The notes beneath the pieces are model-generated. The model made no database searches. It saw nothing but the letters and a program-made list of their open reading frames with translations, and was not told the DNA's origin. This document shows positions 42,200-52,570 of a stretch of DNA of 64,000 bases, one piece after another. Every line of letters starts with the position of its first letter. The first letter of the stretch is position 1. This stretch comes from Paenibacillus sp. FSL K6-3182. Its GTDB lineage: Bacteria > Bacillota > Bacilli > Paenibacillales > Paenibacillaceae. A program made the position numbers and the translations under genes. The stretch lies in contig NZ_CP150265.1 in NCBI RefSeq assembly GCF_037976325.1, positions 1,669,501 through 1,733,500 on the forward strand. The letters run 5' to 3'.

Positions 42200-44218
42200 A
42201 TGTCAGTCTCACAAAAGTCGGTTGAACAGCTTTCTATCGATACGATCCGTACACTTGCGATCGATTCCATCGAGAAAGCGAAATCAGGTCACCCTGGTAT
42301 GCCAATGGGCGCTGCTCCAATGGGCTATCAATTATTTGCAAAAAACATGAAGCATAATCCATCGAACCCTACTTGGGTAAACCGTGATCGTTTTGTTTTG
42401 TCTGCGGGTCATGGCTCTATGCTGCTTTACAGCTTGCTTCACCTCTCCGGTTATGATCTGCCGATGGAGGAATTGAAAAACTTCCGTCAATGGGGCTCCC
42501 TAACACCAGGACACCCTGAGTTTGGCCATACGGCTGGAGTTGATGCAACAACGGGTCCACTTGGACAAGGTATCGCTATGGCGGTTGGTATGGCAATTGC
42601 GGAAGCACAGCTGGGCGCTACTTACAATAAAGAAGGCCACGAGCTTATTAACCACTTCACATACTCCATTTGCGGCGACGGCGACTTGATGGAAGGCGTC
42701 TCTCATGAGGCTGCATCCTTCGCAGGCCACCTGCAGCTCGGCAAATTGGTCGTTCTATATGATTCCAACGATATTTCGCTTGATGGCGAATTGAGCCTTT
42801 CTTATTCCGAGAGCGTTCAAAAACGTTTTGAAGGCTACGGCTGGCAAGTGCTTCGCGTAGAAGATGGAAACGATCTAGATGCTTTGTCCAAAGCCGTTGC
42901 TGAGGGGCAAGCAGATCTATCCAAACCAACTTTGATCGAAGTAAAAACAGTAATCGGCTACGGCAGCCCGAACAAAGGCGGCAAAGGCGGACATGCTGGT
43001 CCTCACGGATCACCGCTTGGTGCTGATGAGACAAAATTAACGAAACAAGCTTACGGTTGGTCTGAAGAGCTTCAGTTCCACGTGCCTGACGAAGTTCGCG
43101 CTCACTTTGCAGATGTGAAAAGCAGCGGCGAGCAAGCAAATGCACAATGGGATGCAAGCTTCGCAGCTTATAAAGAAGCTTTCCCTGAGCTTGCAGCTCA
43201 GTTCGAGCTTGCTATCTCTGGCGCAATGCCTGAGGGCTGGGATGCTGACCTTCCTGTGTACACAACTGCGGACAACGCGGTATCAACTCGTGTAGCTTCA
43301 GGAAATGCACTTAACGGTCTTGCGAAAAACGTTCCGACTATTTTCGGCGGATCGGCTGACCTTGAAAGCTCAACAATGACTCATTTGAAAGGTTTGACAC
43401 AATTCAAACCAGGCAGCTACGATGGCCGCAATCTTTATTATGGCGTACGTGAATTCGGTATGGCTGCTGCCATGAACGGTATTGCTCTTCACAGTGGTTT
43501 GAAAGTATTCGGCGGTACGTTCTTCGTATTCACAGATTACCTTCGTCCTGCTGTTCGTCTTGCTGCATTGATGAAGCTGCCTGTCGTTTATGTATTGACG
43601 CATGACAGTATCGCAGTTGGCGAAGACGGCCCTACACATGAGCCGATTGAACAGCTTGCTTCGATCCGCATCATTCCTGATCTAACGGTTATCCGTCCAG
43701 CTGATGGCAACGAGACTTCCGCTGCATGGGCTTATGCTGTTGAGAACACTGGCAACCCAGTAGCACTTGTGCTTACTCGCCAAAACCTGCCGATTCTTGA
43801 AGGTACAGTGAACGGTGTTCATGAAAACCTGCGCCGCGGCGCATACGTTGTATCTGATGCAGCAAATGGCAAGCCGCAAGCACAAATTCTTGCAACGGGC
43901 TCCGAGGTTCAACTTGCTGTAGCAGCTCAAAAAGCTCTTGCAGAAGAGGGCATTCAAGTACGTGTTGTCAGCATGCCAAGCTGGGATTTGTTCGAGAAGC
44001 AATCGAAGGAATACAAAAATTCCGTCATTCTTCCTGAAGTTAAAGCCCGCCTTGCGATTGAAATGGCTCATCCATTTGGCTGGGAGCGTTACACAGGAGA
44101 TCAAGGCGATATTCTTGCTATCGACCGTTTCGGCGCATCAGCACCTGGCGATCGCGTAATCAAAGAGTATGGCTTTACGGTCGAAAACGTTGTTAGCAAA
44201 GTGAAAGCATTGCTGTAA
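42200..44218 (+). CDS. tkt: transketolase
   Basis: 672 residues, full length. Transketolase moves two-carbon units between sugar phosphates in the pentose phosphate pathway, using thiamine diphosphate. The thiamine-binding motif runs from CGDGDLMEG to [10 protein letters not shown]. The N-terminus ([20 protein letters not shown]), catalytic [15 protein letters not shown], the pyrimidine-domain [17 protein letters not shown] and [20 protein letters not shown] are all typical. TAGGAGG precedes ATG 42200. It is followed after 62 bases by ppnP. Confidence 0.97.
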   Translation: MSVSQKSVEQLSIDTIRTLAIDSIEKAKSGHPGMPMGAAPMGYQLFAKNMKHNPSNPTWVNRDRFVLSAGHGSMLLYSLLHLSGYDLPMEELKNFRQWGSLTPGHPEFGHTAGVDATTGPLGQGIAMAVGMAIAEAQLGATYNKEGHELINHFTYSICGDGDLMEGVSHEAASFAGHLQLGKLVVLYDSNDISLDGELSLSYSESVQKRFEGYGWQVLRVEDGNDLDALSKAVAEGQADLSKPTLIEVKTVIGYGSPNKGGKGGHAGPHGSPLGADETKLTKQAYGWSEELQFHVPDEVRAHFADVKSSGEQANAQWDASFAAYKEAFPELAAQFELAISGAMPEGWDADLPVYTTADNAVSTRVASGNALNGLAKNVPTIFGGSADLESSTMTHLKGLTQFKPGSYDGRNLYYGVREFGMAAAMNGIALHSGLKVFGGTFFVFTDYLRPAVRLAALMKLPVVYVLTHDSIAVGEDGPTHEPIEQLASIRIIPDLTVIRPADGNETSAAWAYAVENTGNPVALVLTRQNLPILEGTVNGVHENLRRGAYVVSDAANGKPQAQILATGSEVQLAVAAQKALAEEGIQVRVVSMPSWDLFEKQSKEYKNSVILPEVKARLAIEMAHPFGWERYTGDQGDILAIDRFGASAPGDRVIKEYGFTVENVVSKVKALL

Positions 44219-44280
44219 TAGCTTGTTCAATAGATCATCAAAGCTTTAGCATCCGATATATAAGGGAGATTACGTCTACG

Positions 44281-44598
44281 ATGTCTCAATTCGAAAATGT
44301 ATCGATCGTCAAGAAGGCAAATGTTTACTTCGACGGTAAAGTAACAAGCCGCGCTGTACTGTTCGCTGACGGCACCAAAAAAACACTTGGCATCATGCTG
44401 CCAGGTGACTATGAGTTTGGAACAGACTGCGTTGAAATCATGGAAATTTTGGCTGGCGATTTGAAGGTGCTACTGCCTGGTGAAACCGAGTGGCTGCACA
44501 TTCAAGGCGAAGGCGAATTCACTGTGCCTGCGAACACAAAATTCAAGCTTCAGGTTGCTGAAGTTTCGGATTATTGCTGCTCGTATATTTACGAGTAA
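44281..44598 (+). CDS. ppnP: pyrimidine/purine nucleoside phosphorylase PpnP
   Basis: 105 residues, one cupin-fold domain. PpnP (YaiE, DUF1255) splits nucleosides with phosphate into base and ribose-1-phosphate. The family run is clear: [54 protein letters not shown] and [15 protein letters not shown] precedes the start. It probably shares the tkt transcript, which would link ribose-phosphate release with the pentose phosphate pathway; that link is inference. Confidence 0.93.
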   Translation: MSQFENVSIVKKANVYFDGKVTSRAVLFADGTKKTLGIMLPGDYEFGTDCVEIMEILAGDLKVLLPGETEWLHIQGEGEFTVPANTKFKLQVAEVSDYCCSYIYE

Positions 44599-44611
44599 GC
44601 ACTAAATATTG

Positions 44612-44650
44612 AAAAAAAGGCTTCTTCGCTTCGGCGAAGAAGCCTTTTTA
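44612..44650 (+). terminator. terminator after ppnP
   Basis: AAAAAGGCTTCTTCGC-TTCG-GCGAAGAAGCCTTTTT; a 16-bp stem with UUCG tetraloop. Confidence 0.92.
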
Positions 44651-44785
44651 ATGCCTGTTCGCAGCATTGACTTATAATATTCGTTATTTCGTGACAAAAC
44701 GTGTTCAAAGCGAATTGTTTTGAGGTGTAGAATCGGATAAAGTTAATTTATATGCACCGTATTCCATGACTGGAGGATTTTTTGG

Positions 44786-45307
44786 ATGAAGGAAAGAAAC
44801 TATACACCGCTCATATCGATCTTAACAATCGTCCTTGTCGGGCTGATAGCTGTTTTGTTTTTTCTGCCGGCGTACGAGGGAGAAATTCACTTTGACGTAA
44901 CGATTTTGCCATTGCTGAATGCGATTTTTAACTGCTTTACTTTTATTGCACTCTGCATAGCGCTAACGGCGATTATGAAAAAAAATGTTCGGATGCACCG
45001 TGCGTTCATCGGCGCTGCATTTGTCTCCACAACGCTGTTCCTAGTTTCCTATGTAGCGTATCATTATTTAACAGAATCAACGAAATACGGAGGAGAAGGC
45101 GTTCTTCGCTCGATTTATTTCTTCATCCTCATTACACACATCCTGCTAGCGATTGTTGTCGTTCCTCTTGCCTTAATATCGGTTGTACGCGGGCTGCAGA
45201 TGAACGTGGAGAAGCATCGTAAAATCGCAAGATGGACGATGCCGATTTGGCTGTATGTAAGTCTTACTGGCGTAATTGTTTACTTAATGATCTCGCCATA
45301 TTATTAA
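44786..45307 (+). CDS. DUF420 membrane protein (CtaM/YozB-like)
   Basis: 173 residues with five membrane helices. It matches DUF420: FFLPAYEGEIHFDVTILPLL, NAIFNCFTFIALCIALTAIM, SYVAYHYLTESTKYGGEG and HILLAIVVVPLALISVVRG. Staphylococcal CtaM of this family is needed to make active aa3-type cytochrome oxidase, and B. subtilis has YozB. His residues in YHYLT and THILLA could bind heme. No oxidase gene is in the window. It is a single-gene unit, convergent with the next. Confidence 0.88.
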   Translation: MKERNYTPLISILTIVLVGLIAVLFFLPAYEGEIHFDVTILPLLNAIFNCFTFIALCIALTAIMKKNVRMHRAFIGAAFVSTTLFLVSYVAYHYLTESTKYGGEGVLRSIYFFILITHILLAIVVVPLALISVVRGLQMNVEKHRKIARWTMPIWLYVSLTGVIVYLMISPYY

Positions 45308-45321
45308 GCAGTATTTCAAAG

Positions 45322-45369
45322 AAAAAGGGGTTGTCCACAGTGATTCATACACGCGGACAACCCCTTCTT
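45322..45369. terminator. bidirectional terminator between convergent genes
   Basis: AAGGGGTTGTCC pairs with GGACAACCCCTT, 18-base loop; the better T run is on the minus strand. Confidence 0.8.
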
Positions 45370-45372
45370 AAA

Positions 45373-46266
45373 TTAATCCCGTCCGCTAAGCTTGCGGCCG
45401 ATCCATTGCTCGTAAGCTTGGCCTACGCTAGACATATCAAGCTGGCTAAGTCCCATTGCATCACCAATTTGGAATAGGCTCTTCGTTGCTTCCAGCAGAG
45501 GAGTCGGCACATGCAGACTGTCCGAGAGGGCAGAGGATAACCTTAAATCCTTTAACATCAGCTCGAGCGAAAATTGAACGTCGTAATTGCCTTCAAGCAG
45601 CTTTGGTCCCTTCATTTCAGCTGCCCTGCTCGCTGCACCGCCAGATTGAACGAGCTCGACGAACGAGCTGCCGTCAATGCCGCCGCTTGCTGCTATCGCC
45701 ATGCCTTCTGCAAGTGCCACAACGTTGATGCCAACAATCGTATTGTGGGCGAGCTTGGCAATGGAGCCGCTGCCGCTTGGGCCCATTGGAATGACTTTAC
45801 GTCCCATAGCGAGCAAAACGTCTTGGACTTCTTCAATCTTGCCTGCATCGCCGCCAGCCATAAATACGAGTGTACCGCCTTCAGCGGCTGGCTTGCTGCC
45901 TGTAACCGGCGCATCTAGGAATACTGCTCCAATAGTATCCGCCGCTGCGGCAAGCTCCTTAGCAAGCGTTGGAGATATCGTGCTGCTGTCAATTAGCGTA
46001 ATGCCTGCGCGAGCACCTGCAAAAATACCGTTTTCACCAAAGTATACTTCACGGATTGCAGCATCATTACTAATCATTGTAATGACGATTTGTGCAGCAC
46101 GCGCAACGTCAGCCGGTGATTCAAGCTCGGAGGCACCTAAGGCGAGCAAGGACTCTGCTTTGCCAGGAGTCCGATTATAAACGACAACTTCAAATCCTTT
46201 GCGCAATAAATTAGCAGCCATTCCCATTCCCATTACGCCTAACCCGATAAATCCGATCTTCTTCAT
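45373..46266 (-). CDS. beta-hydroxyacid dehydrogenase family (tartronate semialdehyde reductase-like)
   Basis: 297 residues from ATG 46266 (GGAGG 8 bases upstream). The Rossmann motif GFIGLGVMGMGMAANLL, substrate signature DAPVTGSKPAAEGG and catalytic Lys in GSGSIAKLAHN are present. It is a distant paralog of the protein at 24229-25119. The family includes 2-hydroxy-3-oxopropionate and 3-hydroxyisobutyrate enzymes; the substrate is not clear. It diverges from pgi. Confidence 0.9.
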   Translation of the reverse strand: MKKIGFIGLGVMGMGMAANLLRKGFEVVVYNRTPGKAESLLALGASELESPADVARAAQIVITMISNDAAIREVYFGENGIFAGARAGITLIDSSTISPTLAKELAAAADTIGAVFLDAPVTGSKPAAEGGTLVFMAGGDAGKIEEVQDVLLAMGRKVIPMGPSGSGSIAKLAHNTIVGINVVALAEGMAIAASGGIDGSSFVELVQSGGAASRAAEMKGPKLLEGNYDVQFSLELMLKDLRLSSALSDSLHVPTPLLEATKSLFQIGDAMGLSQLDMSSVGQAYEQWIGRKLSGRD

Positions 46267-46444
46267 AATCATATCCTCCACTTTGAATCGATTTTTGTTT
46301 AATTATACAGACACTTCATTAATTTTTCATCGTTTGTTGCTTGTTTTTATAAGGCAAATCCGATATTGTAGATGCTAAGTTGAAAAGCATTTTCAGGTGT
46401 AGAAGCCACATTGGTTTACAACATTCTAGGAGGTTTCCATTTAC

Positions 46445-47794
46445 ATGAGCAAAACAGTTCAGTTTGACTACAGCAAGGCTTTAGCATTCGTTGGCCAGCA
46501 TGAAATCGATTATTTGACAGAATCCGTTCGTCTCGCACACGAGCAATTACATAACGGAACAGGTACAGGATCAGATTACCTTGGTTGGATCGATCTTCCG
46601 ACTAACTACGATAAAGAAGAGTTCGCTCGCATTCAAAAGGCTGCTGAGAAGATCAAATCGGATTCCGAAGTTCTAATCGTTATCGGTATCGGTGGATCTT
46701 ACCTTGGTGCACGTGCAGCTATTGAGGCGCTGTCGCACTCGTTCTATAATATTTTGCCAAAAGAACAACGTAAAACACCGCAAGTTTTGTTTGCCGGCAA
46801 CAACATCAGCTCGACTTATGTAACTCACCTTTTGCAATTGGTTGAAGGCCGCGACTGGTCGATTAATGTAATTTCGAAGTCAGGCACGACAACTGAGCCT
46901 GCGATTGCATTCCGCGTATTCCGTGCTGCACTTGAGAAACAATACGGCAAAGAAGAAGCGCGCAAACGCATTTACGCAACGACAGACAGCGAGAAGGGCG
47001 CACTGAAGAAGCTTTCCTCTGAGGAAGGTTATGAATCGTTTATTATTCCTGACGATGTTGGCGGTCGCTACTCCGTGCTTACAGCAGTAGGCTTGCTGCC
47101 AATTGCAGCTGCAGGCATCAATATCGAATCCATTATGCAAGGTGCAGCAGACGCATCCAAAGAATACAGCAACCCTAATCTTGCAGAAAACGAAGCTTAC
47201 CAATATGCAGCAGCACGCAACGCGCTGTACCGCAAAGGTAAAGTGACTGAAATTCTCGTTAACTACGAGCCATCGCTTCACTTCGTTTCCGAGTGGTGGA
47301 AACAACTGTTTGGCGAAAGCGAAGGCAAAGACTTTAAAGGAATCTTCCCAGCAGCTGTAGATTTCTCGACAGATCTGCACTCGATGGGTCAGTTTATCCA
47401 AGAGGGTAACCGCAATATTTTTGAAACTGTTATTCAAGTTCAAGAAGTGTCTGAGCATATCGCTATCGAACACGATGCAGCGGATCTTGATGGCCTCAAC
47501 TTCTTGACCGGCAAAACGATGGATTTCGTTAACAAGAAGGCTTTTGAAGGAACGCTTCTTGCTCATACGGATGGACAAGTTCCGAACTTTATCGTCAACA
47601 TCAAAGACATGACGCCATACACATTCGGCTATCTTGTGTATTTCTTCGAAAAAGCATGCGGAATCAGCGGTTACCTGATGGGTGTTAATCCATTTGACCA
47701 ACCGGGTGTTGAAGCATACAAAAAGAACATGTTCGCTTTGCTTGGCAAACCGGGCTTCGAGAAAGAAAAAGCCGAGCTGGAAGCAAGGCTGTAA
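46445..47794 (+). CDS. pgi: glucose-6-phosphate isomerase
   Basis: 449 residues, the short Gram-positive form. Pgi converts glucose-6-phosphate and fructose-6-phosphate in glycolysis. Seen are [20 protein letters not shown], the signature [38 protein letters not shown] and the C-terminal active-site region ([20 protein letters not shown]). TAGGAGG precedes ATG 46445. The start of yigZ is 36 bases on, so the two may be co-transcribed. Confidence 0.97.
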   Translation: MSKTVQFDYSKALAFVGQHEIDYLTESVRLAHEQLHNGTGTGSDYLGWIDLPTNYDKEEFARIQKAAEKIKSDSEVLIVIGIGGSYLGARAAIEALSHSFYNILPKEQRKTPQVLFAGNNISSTYVTHLLQLVEGRDWSINVISKSGTTTEPAIAFRVFRAALEKQYGKEEARKRIYATTDSEKGALKKLSSEEGYESFIIPDDVGGRYSVLTAVGLLPIAAAGINIESIMQGAADASKEYSNPNLAENEAYQYAAARNALYRKGKVTEILVNYEPSLHFVSEWWKQLFGESEGKDFKGIFPAAVDFSTDLHSMGQFIQEGNRNIFETVIQVQEVSEHIAIEHDAADLDGLNFLTGKTMDFVNKKAFEGTLLAHTDGQVPNFIVNIKDMTPYTFGYLVYFFEKACGISGYLMGVNPFDQPGVEAYKKNMFALLGKPGFEKEKAELEARL

Positions 47795-47830
47795 TCAACC
47801 GGCTTGAACGGTATACGGGAGTCATAGCCT

Positions 47831-48463
47831 ATGCTTGAGAAGTATAGAACAGTCAGGTCGCAGGCTTGCGCAGAGATCGTCATCAAAAAATCGCGTTTCA
47901 TCGGGTTTGCGAAGCCAGTGGAATCCGAAGAGGAAGCTGTTGCCTTCATCAATGAGATTAAGCAGCTGCATAAGCAGGCGACCCATAACTGCTCGGCTTA
48001 TATGGTGGGTGAGCGAGACCAGTTCCAGAAGGCATCGGATGATGGAGAGCCAAGCGGTACAGCAGGCAAGCCGATTCTCGAGGTTATCAAGCATAAGGGG
48101 CTTAAAAATGTCGCTGTCGTTGTGACGCGATATTTTGGAGGCATTATGCTCGGAGCAGGCGGTCTCGTTAGAGCTTATACGGATGGTGCTGTAGCTGGCA
48201 TTGAAGCAGCAGATGAAATCGTCAATGTGCTTCACCGCGAAGTATTTGTTGATGTGGACTACACTTGGTATGGCAAGCTGGAAAATGAGCTGCATACGAA
48301 AGGTACACGCGTTGGCGGGACGGATTTTACCGATCGTGTCATCGTGCGCTGCCTGCCGGAAGAGCCTAAAGCAGATGCTTTTATCGCTTGGGTAACCGAT
48401 CTAACACAAGGACAAGCGATCCTCTCCGAAGGAGAAAAGGTCTATTATATTGAAGGCGAATAA
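47831..48463 (+). CDS. YigZ/IMPACT family protein
   Basis: 210 residues. The UPF0029 N-terminal domain (VIKKSRFIGFAKPVESEEEA; HNCSAYMVGERDQFQKASDD, GEPSGTAGKPIL; VVVTRYFGGIMLGAGGLVRA) and a C-terminal DUF1949 ferredoxin-like domain (YTWYGKLENELHTKGTRVGG) match YigZ. Relatives bind ribosome-associated or translation-regulator partners; the bacterial function is uncertain. It follows pgi and has its own terminator. Confidence 0.93.
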   Translation: MLEKYRTVRSQACAEIVIKKSRFIGFAKPVESEEEAVAFINEIKQLHKQATHNCSAYMVGERDQFQKASDDGEPSGTAGKPILEVIKHKGLKNVAVVVTRYFGGIMLGAGGLVRAYTDGAVAGIEAADEIVNVLHREVFVDVDYTWYGKLENELHTKGTRVGGTDFTDRVIVRCLPEEPKADAFIAWVTDLTQGQAILSEGEKVYYIEGE

Positions 48464-48507
48464 GAAGAAGAGGAGTATCGGCTTAGGCTGATACTCCTCT
48501 TCTTTGT
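48464..48507 (+). terminator. terminator after yigZ
   Basis: AAGAAGAGGAGTATC pairs with GATACTCCTCTTCTT, 10-base loop. Confidence 0.85.
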
Positions 48508-48578
48508 ACTCAGAGGCATGCGTAACGAACAATCATAAGAAAAAGCTATAAAAGCAATAAGAATTTCCAAATTTATTA

Positions 48579-48608
48579 TTGACTTAATCCCAGTTTGGAT
48601 GCTACATT
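48579..48608 (+). promoter_or_regulatory. promoter of the sulfate importer operon
   Basis: TTGACT, an 18-base spacer and TACATT. Leader TAATAGGAATT (48630 region) weakly resembles a CymR-type half-site; that is inference only. No S-box riboswitch was seen. Confidence 0.5.
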
Positions 48609-48697
48609 ATCAATACCTAGTATCTTAATAGGAATTGTGTTTTTAATTGTTTTGCTACACCTACGGCACGAGCCGATGGTCTGGAGGTAAAGTCACA

Positions 48698-49513
48698 GTG
48701 AATGCTTTGTTTCGTGGTAAAGGGTGGAGTTTTGGTTTTCGAAGCACCATAATGCTTTATTTTGTCATCTTAATTATTTTACCAATCGTTGGCATTTACA
48801 CGCAATCATTTTCGCTTGGATGGACCCCTTTCTGGGAAAGCGTATCCGATCCACTGGCTTGGAAAGCGGTGCTGCTTACAGTAAAGTTGGCGGTTATCGC
48901 AACGATACTCAATATGTTTTTGGGGACGATGATCGGATGGGTGCTTATTCGTTACCGTTTTCCCGGACGTCGTTTGCTTAACAGTCTAGTTGACCTGCCG
49001 TTTGCATTACCTACAGCAGTAGGCGGACTAATGATCTTGCTTCTGCTAGGGCCTAATAGTTTAGTAGGCGGCCTAGCCCAAAAGATTGGCATCGAAATCG
49101 TGTTCCATGAGCCGGCAATTGTTGTCGCTATGCTGTTCGTTACCTTTCCTTTTGTTATTCGTGCCATTCAGCCTTTGCTTGAGGAAATGGATAAATCAGA
49201 GGAAGAAGCAGCCTATACGCTAGGCGCAACGCGCGCGAAAACGTTTTTTAGCGTTATTTTTCCTACGATGCTGCCAGGAATTTTGAGCGGCGCTATGCTG
49301 GCTTTCTCCCGCGGAATTGCGGAGTTTGGCGCAGTTGTGCTCGTTGCAGGCAATATTCCAGGCAAGACGTTAATTGCCTCCGTTTATATTTTTGGAGAAA
49401 TTGAAAGCAGTAATCCGCAGGGAGCCGCCGCTGTATCGGTGCTGCTGCTCACGCTGTCCTTCCTCATCTTATGGACGGTCAACCTCATTCAAGGCAGGAG
49501 GGGCGACCTATGA
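48698..49513 (+). CDS. cysT: sulfate ABC transporter permease CysT
   Basis: 271 residues from GTG 48698 (TGGAGG 10 bases upstream). Six membrane helices and the ABC-permease EAA loop (EEEAAYTLGATRAKTFFSVI) match CysT/CysU; LVDLPFALPTAVGGLMILLL and FSRGIAEFGAVVLVAGNIPG are family signatures. It forms the sulfate/thiosulfate channel with CysW. It opens the operon; its stop overlaps the cysW start (ATGA). The longer frame from 48647 has no ribosome site. Confidence 0.94.
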   Translation: MNALFRGKGWSFGFRSTIMLYFVILIILPIVGIYTQSFSLGWTPFWESVSDPLAWKAVLLTVKLAVIATILNMFLGTMIGWVLIRYRFPGRRLLNSLVDLPFALPTAVGGLMILLLLGPNSLVGGLAQKIGIEIVFHEPAIVVAMLFVTFPFVIRAIQPLLEEMDKSEEEAAYTLGATRAKTFFSVIFPTMLPGILSGAMLAFSRGIAEFGAVVLVAGNIPGKTLIASVYIFGEIESSNPQGAAAVSVLLLTLSFLILWTVNLIQGRRGDL

Positions 49514-50310
49514 TGAGAAGATTGTGGATTACATTAACTTATATTATTTTTGGATTGCTGCTCATCGCGCCATTGATCAAAATCTTTACAGGCTCTTGGG
49601 CAGATGGCTGGAGCGGCTTTGTAGAAGGCATTACTAGGCCGCAGTCGCTGCATGCTCTTATGATGACGGGAATTATCGTTGTTGTCGTTACAGCCTTAAA
49701 TACGTTGTTTGGCATTATGCTAGCGATGTATCTCGTCCGGGCCGAATGGATTGGGAAAAGGATGAAGCGGCTGCTTAACAGCTTAGTCGATTTGCCCTTT
49801 GCGGTATCACCAGTTATCGGCGGTTTAATGATCGTTCTTATTTTGGGACCTAATACAATTATCGGTGCATTGTTTGAGGATGCGGGCTTCAAAATCGTCT
49901 ATGCGCTGCCAGGGATGATCTTAGCGACATTGTTCGTCACATTCCCGCTAATGGTACGCGAGGTTATGCCCGTGCTGCAGGAGATTGGAGCACAGCAGGA
50001 GGAAGCGGCATCAACGCTCGGCGCTTATTCCTGGTACACGTTCTGGAAAGTAACTTGGCCATCGATTCGGTGGGGGGTTATCTACGGCGTAGTATTGACT
50101 GTTGCACGGTCACTGGGTGAATTCGGAGCTGTACTCGTCGTCTCCGGCAATATTATGAATAAAACACAAACAGCCACTACACTCGTTTATCAAGATGTTG
50201 AAAATTTTAACGTTGTTGCCGCCAATGGCGTGGCTCTAGTTCTTGCGGCATTTTCAGTTGGACTGCTGCTGCTAATGGAATGGGCGAAAAAACGAAAGGA
50301 AGTGCATTAA
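49510..50310 (+). CDS. cysW: sulfate ABC transporter permease CysW
   Basis: 266 residues. ATG 49510, overlapping cysT by 4 bases with AGGAGG upstream. It is a homolog of CysT with six membrane helices, the EAA loop (EEAASTLGAYSWYTFWKVTW) and CysW signatures LVDLPFAVSPVIGGLMIVLI and SLGEFGAVLVVSGNIMNKTQ. It pairs with CysT in the membrane. cysA starts 4 bases after the stop. Confidence 0.94.
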   Translation: MMRRLWITLTYIIFGLLLIAPLIKIFTGSWADGWSGFVEGITRPQSLHALMMTGIIVVVVTALNTLFGIMLAMYLVRAEWIGKRMKRLLNSLVDLPFAVSPVIGGLMIVLILGPNTIIGALFEDAGFKIVYALPGMILATLFVTFPLMVREVMPVLQEIGAQQEEAASTLGAYSWYTFWKVTWPSIRWGVIYGVVLTVARSLGEFGAVLVVSGNIMNKTQTATTLVYQDVENFNVVAANGVALVLAAFSVGLLLLMEWAKKRKEVH

Positions 50311-50313
50311 GCC

Positions 50314-51378
50314 ATGCATATTGAAGTACGGAACTTAAATAAAAACTTTGGCGATTTTCATGCAGTGAAGGATGTTAGCTTTGAAATCGAAAAAGGTCAT
50401 CTGATCGGCTTGCTCGGACCGAGCGGCGGTGGTAAAACGTCCATACTTCGAATGCTGGCGGGGCTCGAGTCTCCTTCCTCAGGCGATATTCTGTTCCACG
50501 GCAAACGTGTGAATGATCTTCCGCCGCAGGAGCGCGGCATCGGTTTCGTATTTCAAAACTATGCGCTCTTTAAGCATATGACCGTATATGACAATATCGC
50601 ATTTGGCTTAAAGGTGAAGAAGCAATCGAAGGAGCAAATTCGCGAGCGCGTTATGTACTTGGTAGAGCTTACGGGGCTAAAGGGTTTCGAGCATCGTTAC
50701 GCCCATCAGCTGTCAGGAGGCCAACGCCAACGTGTTGCTTTCGCTAGAGCGCTCGCGCCTGAGCCGCAGCTGCTGCTCCTCGATGAGCCGTTTGCTGCTA
50801 TCGATGCGAAGATCCGGACCGAGCTTCGCACATGGCTTAAAGAAATGATTGAGCGTGTCGGCATCACATCGATTTTCGTTACGCATGATCAAGAGGAAGC
50901 GATTGAAGTTGCCGATGAGATCATGATTATAAGCAAAGGCAAGCTAGAGCAAAAAGGCAGCCCATGGGACATTTACAAAAATCCAGAAACACCGTTTGTA
51001 GCAAGCTTTATTGGCGAATCTACTATTGTAGACAATATCGCGGAGCTTAAAGGTTTTGAGGATGCAGCGAGCCGTCCGGGCACCAAAGCGCTTATCCGGC
51101 CTGAATATATCGAGATTGGCAAACCGGGCGAGATCAAGCTGGCTTCAGCTACGCTTGCCGGTAAAGTAAAACAGCTGCATTTCCGCGGCAGCGAGTGGAT
51201 GGTTGAGCTGCTTGTTGGCGATACGAAGCTGATTACGTACCGTTCGCTGGAGCAAGAAGTGCTCCATCCCGGAGATGAGGTAAGGGTACTCGTCCATCGG
51301 GCTTATTTATTCAATGACAACGAAAGCTGGATTGCGGAAAATAAGTTGAAGGTTGACCCCATGCCTATTCATATTTAA
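50314..51378 (+). CDS. cysA: sulfate ABC transporter ATPase CysA
   Basis: 354 residues. Walker A GPSGGGKTS, Q-loop (GFVFQNYALFKHMTVYDNI), signature LSGGQRQRVAFARAL, Walker B LLLLDEPFAAID and the H-loop in FVTHDQEEAIEVAD are all complete. The C-terminal TOBE-type domain (ALIRPEYIEIG; VKQLHFRGSEWMVELLVGD) is typical of CysA. It drives sulfate import for the CysTW channel. Confidence 0.95.
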   Translation: MHIEVRNLNKNFGDFHAVKDVSFEIEKGHLIGLLGPSGGGKTSILRMLAGLESPSSGDILFHGKRVNDLPPQERGIGFVFQNYALFKHMTVYDNIAFGLKVKKQSKEQIRERVMYLVELTGLKGFEHRYAHQLSGGQRQRVAFARALAPEPQLLLLDEPFAAIDAKIRTELRTWLKEMIERVGITSIFVTHDQEEAIEVADEIMIISKGKLEQKGSPWDIYKNPETPFVASFIGESTIVDNIAELKGFEDAASRPGTKALIRPEYIEIGKPGEIKLASATLAGKVKQLHFRGSEWMVELLVGDTKLITYRSLEQEVLHPGDEVRVLVHRAYLFNDNESWIAENKLKVDPMPIHI

Positions 51379-51412
51379 CCAATATGCTACGTAGAAAGAG
51401 TTGTATGCGAAT

Positions 51413-52483
51413 ATGAAAATCAATCTGGTAACAAGTCAGCGCATACTCGTGCTGCTGCTTGCTGCGGTTATGCTGATCGTATCGGCAGGCTGCAGTAAAG
51501 AGGAGCAAACGAGTAACCATGCGGCTGGGTCTACCGTACAGGACGGCGATGTTACACTTGTAATCGGTGCGTATTCGGTAGTGAAGGATGCTTTCGCGGA
51601 TTTGCTGCCTGCATTCCAAAAATATTGGCTGCAGGAGACAGGGCAAAAGGTCGTATTTCAGGAATCGTATGAGGCTTCAGGAACGCAGGCAAGGGCGATC
51701 GCTGGAGGTTTTGAAGCCGACGTTGCCGTGTTAGCTATGGAAGGTGATCTCGACAAAATAGCGAAGGCGGGTTTCATTACGCATGACTGGAAGGCACAGA
51801 GCAATAATGGTATGATCACGAACTCCATCGTAGTATTGGGGACTCGTACCGGTAATCCGCTCGGAATTAAGGATTGGAATGACTTAACACGCGAGGGTGT
51901 GAAGGTGCTGTATCCGAATCCGAAAACTTCCGGCGGCGCTCAGTGGGACATTAATGCCGTATATGGCGCTGGCCTTAAGCAGTCAGAGGAGCAGACGGGT
52001 ACAAAGGATGCCGAATATGCGAAGCATTTTCTAAAAGCAGTCCATGCCAATGTGGAATCGCTTGATAAGAGCGGTCGCGCATCGATGGCAGCCTTCGAAT
52101 ATGGTGTAGGAGATGTCATCGTCACTTACGAGAATGAGTTGCTCGCTCGAATTAAGAAAGGCGTTAAGTATGACATCGTTGTTCCAAAAGACACGATATT
52201 GATCGAGAATCCAGCAGCGATCGTGGATAAAAATGCAGATAAGCATGGCGTTCGTAAGGTAGCCGAGGCTTTTATTGCCTTTTTGCAAACGGAGCAGGCG
52301 CAGCGCCTTTTTGTGGATCATGGATTCCGCTCCGTAGACAAGAAGGTAGCTGAGGATACGAAAGACCGTTATGTGGTGCCGGAAGGATTGTTTGACATTT
52401 CATACCTAGGCGGCTGGTCTGAGGTTAGAGAAAACCTTTATTCCAAAAAAGGTGTCTGGTATCAAGTGCTCGCTGATCTTTAA
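51413..52483 (+). CDS. sbp: sulfate-binding lipoprotein Sbp
   Basis: 356 residues. A lipobox (LIVSAGCSKEE) anchors it outside the membrane. The sulfate-binding family signatures are present: LVIGAYSVVKDAFADLLPAF, ESYEASGTQARAIAGGFEAD, TNSIVVLGTRTGNPLGIKDW, YPNPKTSGGAQWDINAVYGA and VIVTYENELLARI. The gene stands last in the operon; in many bacteria the binding protein is first. ATG 51413 is chosen, though TTG 51401 is also in frame. A very long palindromic terminator follows. Confidence 0.93.
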   Translation: MKINLVTSQRILVLLLAAVMLIVSAGCSKEEQTSNHAAGSTVQDGDVTLVIGAYSVVKDAFADLLPAFQKYWLQETGQKVVFQESYEASGTQARAIAGGFEADVAVLAMEGDLDKIAKAGFITHDWKAQSNNGMITNSIVVLGTRTGNPLGIKDWNDLTREGVKVLYPNPKTSGGAQWDINAVYGAGLKQSEEQTGTKDAEYAKHFLKAVHANVESLDKSGRASMAAFEYGVGDVIVTYENELLARIKKGVKYDIVVPKDTILIENPAAIVDKNADKHGVRKVAEAFIAFLQTEQAQRLFVDHGFRSVDKKVAEDTKDRYVVPEGLFDISYLGGWSEVRENLYSKKGVWYQVLADL

Positions 52484-52509
52484 TACGATGTGTGAGGAAA
52501 GTTCTTAAT

Positions 52510-52570
52510 AAACCTCTGTGCTCTATGTCTCTCGTTTAAACGAGAGACATAGAGCACAGAGGTTTTTTTG
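52510..52570 (+). terminator. 56-bp perfect palindromic terminator after sbp
   Basis: Arms 52510-52537 and 52538-52565 are exact inverted copies with no loop bases (TTT/AAA centre), ending in seven Ts. The stem is far longer than usual terminators. Confidence 0.85.

Noticed and set aside
42657..43157. 166-codon minus-strand frame inside tkt
   Set aside because: Shadow of the conserved transketolase frame; composition is not protein-like.
48520..48690. Possible S-box riboswitch or T-box before the sulfate operon
   Set aside because: No conserved S-box helices, terminator hairpin or T-box sequence are present in the leader.
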